Source of the DNA: Patescibacteria group bacterium
Lineage (GTDB): Bacteria; Patescibacteriota; Microgenomatia; Levybacterales; UBA12049
Direction: 5' to 3'
Assembly: GCA_018900295.1 (NCBI GenBank)
Contig: JAHIGH010000038.1
Coordinates: 1-8,840, forward strand
DNA: 8,840 nt
Shown here: in pieces, positions 1-6,900 of the stretch
Position numbering within the stretch: the stretch's first letter is position 1
Layout: every line of letters starts with the position of its first letter
Made by a program: the position numbers and the translations under genes
The notes under the pieces: model-generated
Told to the model about the DNA's origin: nothing
What the model saw: the letters and a program-made list of their open reading frames with translations, nothing else
Database searches by the model: none

Positions 1-684
1 GCGCAAATATACCACAAAAAAGGAATAGAGGCGACAATTATCGGTATAGATCCTGATCTTTACGCGTTAAAAAAGGCAGCCGATTCAATGCGAAATATCG
101 ATCATATTCACTTATTGTTGTTTCAAGGATACGGTCAGCACCTGGAGGAATTATTAAAAGGACATATCCCTTCTACCGGGGTTGACGTGGTAAGTATCCA
201 TGACGCAATACATGAAATTCCGGGAAAGGAAATAAAACGCGCGATATTTGCATCACAAGCAAAGATATTAAAACCGGGAGGCATACAAACGTATAACAGC
301 TCATTCACAACAATAGGCAATGCCGATGCGGGCTTGAAATGGGGAAGATGGAAGATGGGAGCTTTTTCTTATTTTAATGAGAAAAGAAATAAGAGTATTA
401 CGGCGATGGAAGTTTTCAGCCCGGCTGAATATACCAAGATGATCATAGACAGCGGACTGAAGATCGTGCATGAAGCTATAAAAACAGTTGTTCTTTCACT
501 TGACGCGCTCAAGGCTATTTCACGTTATCCTGAGTATGTGAACGGAATTTTCCGGGATATGGAGAATACGGCAAAATATACATTACTGGAAAAAAGTAAT
601 GCCCTTATCAGTGTCCTTGAGAAAGAGGGATTGACCGCGTTGCCAAGACAGTGGCATGAAATAGTCGCGCAGAAGCCAGCGTAA
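1..684 (+). CDS. Class I SAM-dependent methyltransferase, 5'-truncated by window edge
   Basis: The reading frame is open from base 1 to the TAA at 682-684, giving 227 visible residues; the true start lies upstream, so the ATG at 88 is internal. Seen: a segment IIGIDPDLY (residues 14-22) that fits strand beta-2 with the acidic residue that binds the SAM ribose, then VDVVSIHDAIHEIP (residues 61-74) followed by ILKPGG (residues 90-95). This is the usual strand 4, helix and 'L(K)PGG' run of Rossmann-fold methyltransferases. The glycine-rich motif I would sit just before the window. The second half has no motif I recognise, so the substrate (small molecule, lipid or protein) cannot be told. It converges on the acyltransferase gene with a 19-base gap. 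Its stop sits in a short TAAGACGTAA motif like the one ending the carboxylase gene at 7194. Family fairly sure, function unknown. Confidence 0.72.
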   Translation, partial: AQIYHKKGIEATIIGIDPDLYALKKAADSMRNIDHIHLLLFQGYGQHLEELLKGHIPSTGVDVVSIHDAIHEIPGKEIKRAIFASQAKILKPGGIQTYNSSFTTIGNADAGLKWGRWKMGAFSYFNEKRNKSITAMEVFSPAEYTKMIIDSGLKIVHEAIKTVVLSLDALKAISRYPEYVNGIFRDMENTAKYTLLEKSNALISVLEKEGLTALPRQWHEIVAQKPA

Positions 685-703
685 GACGTAAAAGGAAAAT
701 GAA

Positions 704-1534
704 TTAGGACACGGCTTGGTTGAGGTATTCTTTGGGGGAGAGGCGGGCTATTTCGAGGCGGACAAACTTGTCGATATTTCCCACTTTACCGCTGATTTCG
801 GAATTATTTAGAAGTTCTTCTACGGAGTAATAATTGGCCAGATTCATGATGTAGGTTTTGCCGAAATTCATGCCTCCGACTTCTTTTTTTGTATAATTTC
901 CGGCGTTTTTGACTGCGAAACTGACAAGGAGAAGACCGTAACTTTTTATCCCCTTTGCCTGTAATGAGGCTATGAGGTAGCCTATGGGTTTTTGCGGATC
1001 GTCAATATCCAGTTTCTCGCTTCTTGTCGCGTTAACAGCCAAGGAGACTACGCCGCCTTTTGCAAGTGTATTACTACTATGCGTAATAAATTCCTGCAAT
1101 CCCTTTCCTTTTGGTAAATGCCCGTATCCTTTTTTGTTGATTGTACTATTGTTCACTATCGGAACAAATGTTCCATGATAAATTTTTCCTATTAACTCCA
1201 AAATCTTGTTATATTGATGATATGCCAGCGGATTGATGACTTCCCTATTTCTTAATACGGGGTCTTTATAGACAATTGACAGATTCGTCTCTACTGCATC
1301 GCGCAAACTAAAATGGGTAAATATAATTACCAGCCCCTCTCCTTTTTTTCCAGCATCGTGAACTTTTTGTAAAGCTTGATTCTTATCGATAATAACGCGG
1401 GGAAGTAAGGGACGAATAAGGAATTCTGAAGCTGCCCTAAGATAGAGCGTCCACACAGGGATAGTTGCTATTTCCAACGAGATTGCTTCGTCGCCCACTT
1501 TCGTGGCGCTTCTCGCAATGACATGCCTATTCAT
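704..1534 (-). CDS. PlsC/LPLAT-like acyltransferase (HX4D family)
   Basis: A 276-residue protein. Residues 70-80 (IIFTHFSLRDA) carry H74-X4-D79, the catalytic HX4D box of glycerolipid acyltransferases. A later block, FVPIVNN (123-129) then GGVVSLAVNATRSEK (160-174), sits where the family has its phosphate-binding and 'PEGTRS' motifs, but the Pro-Glu-Gly part is changed to VNA. By family it would transfer an acyl chain from acyl-ACP, acyl-CoA or acyl-phosphate to a glycerolipid or other acceptor at the membrane face. No clear transmembrane helix is seen. The ATG overlaps the stop of the upstream reductase gene as ATGA (1531-1534), which supports this start and translational coupling. Residues 4-19 are encoded by a 45-bp dispersed repeat (1479-1523), so the native N-terminus may begin near residue 20. 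Acceptor and donor are unknown; a diverged family member that is not PlsC proper is possible. Confidence 0.68.
   Translation of the reverse strand: MNRHVIARSATKVGDEAISLEIATIPVWTLYLRAASEFLIRPLLPRVIIDKNQALQKVHDAGKKGEGLVIIFTHFSLRDAVETNLSIVYKDPVLRNREVINPLAYHQYNKILELIGKIYHGTFVPIVNNSTINKKGYGHLPKGKGLQEFITHSSNTLAKGGVVSLAVNATRSEKLDIDDPQKPIGYLIASLQAKGIKSYGLLLVSFAVKNAGNYTKKEVGGMNFGKTYIMNLANYYSVEELLNNSEISGKVGNIDKFVRLEIARLSPKEYLNQAVS
1479..1523 (-). repeat. 45-bp dispersed palindromic element, copy A, inside acyltransferase gene
   Basis: Read on +, it begins GAGATTGC and ends CTCGCAATGACA. An imperfect stem lies in the middle: CGCCCAC (1492-1498) against GTGGCG (1503-1508) with one bulged C. Copy B at 7574-7618 has the same length and identical ends (first 8 and last 12 bases), and 32 of 45 positions agree in total; the differing centre still forms its own stem. 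On the minus strand this copy is translated in frame as HVIARSATKVGDEAIS near the N-terminus of the acyltransferase. The end sequences resemble the GTCATTGCGAG...CAATCTC dispersed repeat that I recall from many bacterial genomes; that resemblance is from memory, not from a search. Confidence 0.8.
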
Positions 1535-2340
1535 CTTTTTTTGTAGCCGGCGCGAACTAAACCTGCAATTCCGATGATTCCCCCATCCAGGCCGCCGTCA
1601 ATTGCAAGCGCCTGCCCGGTGATAAATGCAGCTTTGTTACCAGCCAGAAAAACAATAGCGTTGGCAATATCAGTTGCCGTACCAAGTCTGCCTGCAGGTG
1701 TCGCGTCTATGAGCACTTCTTTCATTTCACCACTTAAATCACTTGTCATGTCTGTTTCAACAAAGCCCGGCATCACAGCATTTACTCTGATATTTCTGCG
1801 GCCTAAATCAATGGCCGCGGAATGTGTCAATCCGACAATACCCGCTTTCGCGGCGGCATAATTGGCTTGGCCGGTATTTCCATAAAGACCAACAATACTA
1901 CTCACATTGACTATTGATCCTCCCTCTCCTCTGGAAAAAGCGCCTATTGATTCCCTGATCATCAGATATGCCGCGCGAAGATTGGTATTTAAGACAATAT
2001 CCCAATCAAAGGCAGAAATTGCATTAATAGGTTTGTCAATTTTGGCACCCGCATTATTTACCAGCACGTCAACTTTACCGAATGTGGTCTTGACGGTTTG
2101 AATTATTTTCTGGGGAACTTCCGGATCTGTTATGTCCCCGGGTATCCAAAGAGCCTGTGTGCCAAATTTTTTTAACTGGGAAACTACTTCTTTCGCGTTC
2201 GCTTCGCTTTGCTGACGGGAGGTTATCACTACTGCCTTTGCCCCCTCTTGAGCGAAGATCCGCGCTGTTTGAGAGCCTATTCCTTTCAGGCTACTCGCTC
2301 CTGTAATGATAATGACTTTTCCGCTAAAATCTTTAGACAT
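1531..2340 (-). CDS. fabG: 3-oxoacyl-[ACP] reductase-like short-chain dehydrogenase (FabG family)
   Basis: A 269-residue classical SDR. Seen: the nucleotide-binding TGASSLKGIG (13-22), a glycine motif with two more residues than the usual TGxxxGxG; NNAG (95-98); catalytic N120 (NTNLRAAY), S148, Y161 and K165 in SSIVGLYGNTGQANYAAAK, very close to FabG in sequence and spacing; and a PGFVETDM loop (191-198). By family it reduces 3-ketoacyl-ACP with NADPH in the cytoplasm. After the usual C-terminal end (TGQALAIDGG, 241-250) there is an extra tail of about 19 residues, glycine-rich and basic at its end, which normal FabG lacks. A consensus-like promoter lies just upstream; the 5' leader would be about 18 bases with no Shine-Dalgarno sequence. 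The gene is first of a pair with the acyltransferase, joined by ATGA. Another SDR ketoreductase role remains possible, but the lipid context favours FabG. Confidence 0.87.
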   Translation of the reverse strand: MSKDFSGKVIIITGASSLKGIGSQTARIFAQEGAKAVVITSRQQSEANAKEVVSQLKKFGTQALWIPGDITDPEVPQKIIQTVKTTFGKVDVLVNNAGAKIDKPINAISAFDWDIVLNTNLRAAYLMIRESIGAFSRGEGGSIVNVSSIVGLYGNTGQANYAAAKAGIVGLTHSAAIDLGRRNIRVNAVMPGFVETDMTSDLSGEMKEVLIDATPAGRLGTATDIANAIVFLAGNKAAFITGQALAIDGGLDGGIIGIAGLVRAGYKKR

Positions 2341-2364
2341 TATTTAATTTTACTGAATGATGAG

Positions 2365-2393
2365 ACTATAGCAATTTAAGAGATTGCTGTCAA
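2365..2393 (-). promoter_or_regulatory. Sigma70-type promoter for the fabG-acyltransferase pair
   Basis: On the minus strand TTGACA (complement of 2388-2393) is followed after exactly 17 bases by TATAGT (complement of 2365-2370), matching the consensus at 6/6 and 5/6 positions. The start would fall near 2358, about 18 bases before the fabG ATG at 2340. The 17-base spacer begins GCAAT and ends ATTGC, a short inverted repeat that could be an operator, though this is speculative. Confidence 0.68.
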
Positions 2394-2424
2394 TAAATAA
2401 AAATACTAATCTACTACTATAGGC

Positions 2425-2453
2425 TTGCTATAATATGTAGGTTATGTTATAAT
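2425..2453 (+). promoter_or_regulatory. Sigma70-type extended -10 promoter for the biotin ligase/ACC unit
   Basis: TTGCTA (2425-2430), a 17-base spacer, then TATAAT (2448-2453) preceded by TGT, giving the extended -10 form TGnTATAAT. The transcript would start near 2460, about 50 bases before the ATG at 2510. A second TATAAT at 2429-2434 has no good -35 at the right distance. Together with the minus-strand promoter this makes 2341-2509 a compact divergent control region. Confidence 0.62.
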
Positions 2454-2494
2454 TTTTTCATACGAAAGACGAATACGATTTAATTACATTAAAA

Positions 2495-2500
2495 AAGGAA
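2495..2500 (+). promoter_or_regulatory. Ribosome binding site deciding the biotin ligase start
   Basis: AAGGAA lies 9 bases before the ATG at 2510. The frame stays open upstream to the TAA at 2450-2452, but no ATG, GTG or TTG occurs there in frame, so 2510 is the supported start. Confidence 0.55.
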
Positions 2501-2509
2501 TTAGCAGGG

Positions 2510-3280
2510 ATGGGTTATGAATTTAGTTATTTTCCAAAAATCGTCAGCACTATGAATATGATAGAAAAGTCCGCGCAAGAAGGAAAAAGTTCATTTATGG
2601 TTGTATTAACAGACCATCAAACCGGAGGTATTGGCAGAAAGGGAAGAAAATGGCTGGATGCGGCTGATAATTCGCTTATGTTTAGCGCTTTATTTCGTAT
2701 TAAAGAATCCTCCATAGCTACATTTGCTGACTTAGTTTCCCTGACAATATGCGAAACATTGCGGAATATAACAGGGAATTTATCAATTCAAGTTAAATAT
2801 CCAAACGACATAGTCTCTGATGATAAAAAGATCGGAGGGATCCTGGTGAAGAACATTTATGATGAAAAACTCAAATATTCAGGCACGAATTTGGGAATCG
2901 GACTTAATATCCATTATACTACTGATATGTTGAAAAAATTCGCAACAGATTATCCGGCAACATCCATAGATATCTGTACTTCTTCTTTTGTTAAAAGGCA
3001 AGATATTTTGACCGAACTGCTTAAGAGATTACGATATATGGGCACAGAAGCAGATGTGTTTGAAACAAATATTCAAACTCGTGAATTGTTCGATGAAAGG
3101 TGGCGACAGGCTTGCAGTATGATGAGAAAAAATGTATCTATTTTAAAGCAAGATATTGCCTTTGAAGAAGGAGTTGTGACTGATACCGGCATAGGAAGAG
3201 GCATAGAACTGCAAACGACTAAAGGGCGTAAGTGGTTTTCTTTGTTTGATACAGATATGAAAGCGAGGGTTGCTAATTGA
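2510..3280 (+). CDS. birA: Biotin--[acetyl-CoA carboxylase] ligase (biotin protein ligase)
   Basis: A 256-residue ligase without an N-terminal DNA-binding domain, so a simple (class I) enzyme unlikely to act as a repressor. Seen: VSTMN (12-16) for the family's 'DSTN' start; the biotinyl-AMP loop QTGGIGRKGRKW (37-48), equal to the usual GRGRRGR with the first Arg changed to Ile; KYPNDI (96-101) with the lysine that contacts biotin; GGILVK (109-114); GIGLNIH (129-135). The end has the small beta-barrel C-terminal domain (VVTDTGIGRGIELQTTKGRKW). By family it makes biotinyl-5'-AMP from biotin and ATP and moves biotin to the lysine of the carrier protein. The next gene is that carrier, and the fused carboxylase follows, so the partner is clear from context. 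The TGA stop is followed within two bases by a long hairpin. Function is well supported; acceptance of the odd carrier motif downstream is inference. Confidence 0.88.
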   Translation: MGYEFSYFPKIVSTMNMIEKSAQEGKSSFMVVLTDHQTGGIGRKGRKWLDAADNSLMFSALFRIKESSIATFADLVSLTICETLRNITGNLSIQVKYPNDIVSDDKKIGGILVKNIYDEKLKYSGTNLGIGLNIHYTTDMLKKFATDYPATSIDICTSSFVKRQDILTELLKRLRYMGTEADVFETNIQTRELFDERWRQACSMMRKNVSILKQDIAFEEGVVTDTGIGRGIELQTTKGRKWFSLFDTDMKARVAN

Positions 3281-3281
3281 G

Positions 3282-3350
3282 TTGACCCGCCTTCGCTTAC
3301 CTCATGTTGTGGTCTACGTCCACACCCATGAGGAGCGCTACTGCGGGCAA
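3282..3350 (+). repeat. 69-nt long hairpin / palindromic element between birA and the carrier gene
   Basis: Three nested stem parts are seen: TTG-A-CCCGC (3282-3290) with GCGGGCAA (3343-3350), CCTCATG (3300-3306) with CATGAGG (3327-3333), and TGTGG (3308-3312) with CCACA (3320-3324), around a 7-base loop. It begins right after the birA stop. No T-run follows, so it is a poor intrinsic terminator. The length is a multiple of three, and the element is stop-free in the frame of the carrier gene, like a small in-frame insertion element. It may belong to a dispersed family, or it may be a processing or attenuation structure between ligase and carrier. Confidence 0.6.
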
Positions 3351-3362
3351 GCAAATAAAAAT

Positions 3363-3926
3363 ATGCGCTTGAAAAAAATAATTGGAAAACATATTCCGCG
3401 AGTTACGCAATCTGATGTATATCCAAAGGCGGGAGAAGCTTCGGAAAAGCTAAAGGCGGTTATTCCTGTTTTCGGAGAAGAGATTATAAACGCCATAATT
3501 AAGTCAATTACTACAGGACAAGTGCGTCACGGAGAAATCGAGCTTGTCAGTCTCACAGATCCAAAGCAAATAGTGAAAGTGTCTTTCGATAATGCGGTTG
3601 GAAATAAAGATATAAAAGTCCAACTGAGCGGAGACTGGAAACTATCGCAAGATATATCTGTTGACAATCCATTGTTCTCGCCTGTAAATGGCATTGTCTA
3701 TAGAAAACACCAACCAACTGATGAGAAGCCTATCGTGGAAGAGGGACAAATCATTGAACCGAACGGCGCGATTTGCGCTATTTCTCAAACTAAAAACAAT
3801 ATTTGGCATTTACAGTTACCTCCAGATAAATTCCCCTTGGGTGGAATTTTGACAAAATTTGTTGTCCCCGACGGAAAGGAAGTCAAAAAAGGAGAGGTCA
3901 TTTGCTATATTAAGAAGGTTGAGTAA
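3363..3926 (+). CDS. accB: Divergent biotin carboxyl carrier protein of acetyl-CoA carboxylase
   Basis: 187 residues from ATG 3363. The C-terminal part (about 103-185) aligns by eye with bacterial BCCP: PLFSPVNGIVYRK for 'SPMVGTFYR', then HQPTDEKPIVEEGQII for the 'thumb' and 'FVEVGQKV', then GAICAISQTKNN, and finally FVVPDGKEVKKGEVICYI for 'ILVENGQPVEYGQPLFVI'. The lysine that takes biotin is K144, but its context is QTKN where the family has (A/V)MKM. The N-terminal 100 residues match nothing I recognise and are not the usual Ala/Pro-rich linker. By family the domain swings biotin between the carboxylase and transferase sites of the next gene's product. Start uncertain: no Shine-Dalgarno precedes 3363, and the frame is open back through the hairpin to TTG codons at 3282 and 3270, so a longer form with a repeat-encoded N-terminus is possible. 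It lies 66 bases before the carboxylase. Confidence 0.72.
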   Translation: MRLKKIIGKHIPRVTQSDVYPKAGEASEKLKAVIPVFGEEIINAIIKSITTGQVRHGEIELVSLTDPKQIVKVSFDNAVGNKDIKVQLSGDWKLSQDISVDNPLFSPVNGIVYRKHQPTDEKPIVEEGQIIEPNGAICAISQTKNNIWHLQLPPDKFPLGGILTKFVVPDGKEVKKGEVICYIKKVE

Positions 3927-3987
3927 AATTTTCAATTTTCAATTTTCAATGAAATCCAAAATCTAAATGTTTAAAAAATTGAAAATT
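3927..3987 (+). repeat. AATTTTC heptamer array with inverted copy, between carrier and carboxylase genes
   Basis: Starting at the base after the accB stop, AATTTTC is repeated three times (3927-3947). AATTTTCAAT (3941-3950) is perfectly complementary to ATTGAAAATT (3978-3987), giving a 10-bp stem with a 27-base AT-rich loop. The stem ends 5 bases before the carboxylase ATG, where no Shine-Dalgarno sequence is seen, so it could affect start access. No T-run follows the stem, so a terminator is unlikely. Confidence 0.65.
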
Positions 3988-3992
3988 AATTT

Positions 3993-6900
3993 ATGACTAT
4001 AAAGAAATTGTTTATTGCCAATCGGGGAGAAATAGCTGTACGCGCTGCTTTGACTTGCGAGAAACGTAAAATAAAAGCAGTCATCCCTTATTCTTTTTCG
4101 GACAGTAACTCTCTCGCAACCAGGATGGCGGATAAAAATATAGATAACGGATGGGAACTTGCTGTCCTCGGAGGAACAACTGCTGAAGAAACATACGCAA
4201 ATCAAAAAAAGATGCTTGGGGCGGCTTTGCTTCACAGATGTGACGGGATATTTTTAGGTTATGGATTTCTCGCGGAAAATGCCGAATTTGTAAAACAATG
4301 CGAAAAATCAGGGTTGAAAGTACTTGCGGCAAACTTCGATGCGATGGAAAAAGTCGGAAACAAAATTAAAGCGCGCGAGATCGCAAAAAAAATTAAAATA
4401 GGCGCATTTTCGACTATCCCTATCCTGGAAGGAACCGGAAACCTCCAAACATTTGAAGAATGCGCAAAAGCGGCAAAACAACTTGGATATCCTGTAATGA
4501 TGAAAGATCCTGACACTGGGGGAGGTATGGGAAATATTATTGTAAATAATGAAGCGGAGCTCCAGCAAGCATATGCCACCCTGAGAATGAACAGGAATAA
4601 TAAAGCACTTTTCCTGGAGAGATATATTACCAGGGCTGTCCATGTGGAGGTCCAGATAATCGCTGATACCCTGGGCAATGTCGTGTCGCTTGGAGAGCGT
4701 GATTGCACACTGCAACGAAGAAGCCAAAAATTAATTGAAGAATCCCCTTCACCGCATATTTCAAACGGGATGCGCAAGGTTCTTCAGTCCGCTGCTATCG
4801 CCTTTGCCAAACATGTCAATTATCGAAATGTCGGAACATGGGAATTTCTTATAGATATGGATAAAAAGGGAAGAAACGGCCGCGCGTGGTATTTTATGGA
4901 AGTAAATCCAAGAATTCAGGTAGAACACGGGGTTACTGAAGAGCAAACAGGAGTAGATATTATTGATAGTATGATAGATATTGCCGAGGGAAAAAAGCTT
5001 TCTTTTACTCAAAAACAAATCCAGCCAAAAGGACATACTATCGAGGTTCGTGTTTACGCGGAAAAACCTGAGGAAGGATTCCGTCAAAGCTTCGGACGAC
5101 TACAGGTTCTCAACTATCCGTTAATCAGAGGGGTACGAATTGATAAGGGCTACGAGCAAGGCGATGATATGTCACCTTGGTTTGATCCGACCATCTGTAA
5201 GCTGATCGCCCACGGACAAACACGCGAGGAGACTATGCAAAAATTATTGTTGGCATTATCGCATTTGGATATTTTGGGCGTGCAGAATAATAGAAGTTTT
5301 TTGATGGAATTATTGAATACCGAGGAATTTAAAAGCGCAAAGGTAACTACTGCTTTTACCGAGAACTGGTGGCAAAAAGAATTACAGAAAAAAATTTATG
5401 CTATCAGAGGAATAGTCAACCGAGGGACATTCGCAATACAAAAAAGCTCCAAAATATTTAAACCACAACTACTTCCCCAGCAAATTTCTGTTCCAACCAG
5501 GAGATCTTCTGAACTTGTCTCTTATAGCGAGTATTATGACTTGCAAAAAAAGAAATCAGGGCAGGAATCCGCAGCGGAATTCGGTATCGTGGAACGTGAC
5601 GGAATTCAATTTGTCCTTTATGAACTTGATGACAGATTCGCGGCGGGAACGCTGGGTGTCGCGGAAGGCATAGCTTTTGAGGACGCGTGCAGGCTCGCAT
5701 ATGCCAAACACTTACCGCTTGTAACAATCTCCCGATCCGGAGGCGCGAGACAACATGAGAATACGCTCTCACTCTTTCAAATGGGCGCGACTGTGCACGC
5801 GCTTAATAGATATCCATCGCTTTTCCATGTGAATATTTATTCGGGCGGAGTATACGGAGGCGTACCGGCGAGCTTCGCGGGTGTCGCTGATTTTCAAATA
5901 GGAGTTAACGCAAAAGAAACGAAAATCGGATTCACCGGGCCTTATATCGTAGCAAAAACTTTGGGAAAGCAGCCTAAAAATTTTAGCGCTGAGGACTCAT
6001 ACAAGGAATTACCTGAGGGAACACATACTGCGCTTCATGCTTTTCAGGTCAGAAATATAGACGTCCTATCTTCAAGCTTAGAGGAGGCTTCGGATAAAAT
6101 TACTCATCTTTTACATATTTTAAAAATCTCATCAGCGATCACAGACCCCAGTAAGGTTTTCGCTACATATGAAAAAATCGGATTTTCACAAATGCATGGA
6201 ACCGCGCAGAGATTTGACCGGCCGGGCGTAGGTGTTTTTGTTTGGCTTCGCAATAAAATCAGCGGGCTTTTGTGGAAGAGGCCTAAAAATGGCTCTAATG
6301 GCAAAACAAATTCTTATCCTGCATTATCAATTATTGAGCGGAGAAAAGTACTTATGCATGCAGACCGGCCAACTGCCGCAGACCTTATAGACAAAAATGC
6401 AAGGATTTTTGACGATGCTACCGCTCTAACATCAGTACTGCATATTGACGGAGCCGAGCAATTCCCTCCTATTATTGCCGCTGTAGCCCAGCTTAATAAT
6501 ACTCCTGTATTTGTTTTGGGACAACAGACGCAACGGGTTGTTGATGAAAAAACAGGGAAGAGGACAAAAGTTTATGATCCCCAAAAACCCGCGGATTGGG
6601 AATACTGTGAGCGTATGATTGGCTTTGCAAAAAAACTACAACTTCCTATTATTCTTATCGGAGACACAACCGGAGCAGATTGTTTGCCGGAGTCCGAAGA
6701 CAGAAACCAGTCGCACAAGATCGCGCATATCATCAAAGACCTGGACCGCTATCCTTATCCTATTATCAGTATCAATATCGGCTTTAAGGGGAGCGGGGGC
6801 GGAGAGACATTTATCAGGCCATTTGATGCCGCAGCTGATTTTGAAAACGCATTAAGCTATGTGAGCGACCCGATGGTCCAATACTGGATTTTGACAGGAA

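Noticed and set aside
88..684. ATG at 88 as the start of the methyltransferase.
   Set aside because: The frame is open from base 1 and encodes a methyltransferase SAM-binding segment (IIGIDPDLY) before this ATG, so it is an internal methionine.
2381..2388. GAGATTGC in the divergent promoter region equals the first 8 bases of the 45-bp element.
   Set aside because: Only 8 bases match, with no stem and no other end; it is explained as promoter spacer sequence.
3270..3362. TTG at 3270 as the carrier-protein start.
   Set aside because: It overlaps the ligase stop, has purines placed too close to serve as a ribosome site, and would encode the hairpin; kept only as an alternative, with ATG 3363 preferred.
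4259..4777. Long minus-strand open frames opposite the carboxylase.
   Set aside because: They are antisense shadows of a strongly supported coding region and show no known motif.
5493..5516. Peptide PTRRSSEL in the linker of the fused carboxylase resembles PTRRSSDL, a known translation of Illumina adapter sequence.
   Set aside because: The nucleotides (CCAACCAGGAGATCTTCTG...) use different codons and do not match the adapter; the frame is continuous and the segment is an ordinary interdomain linker.
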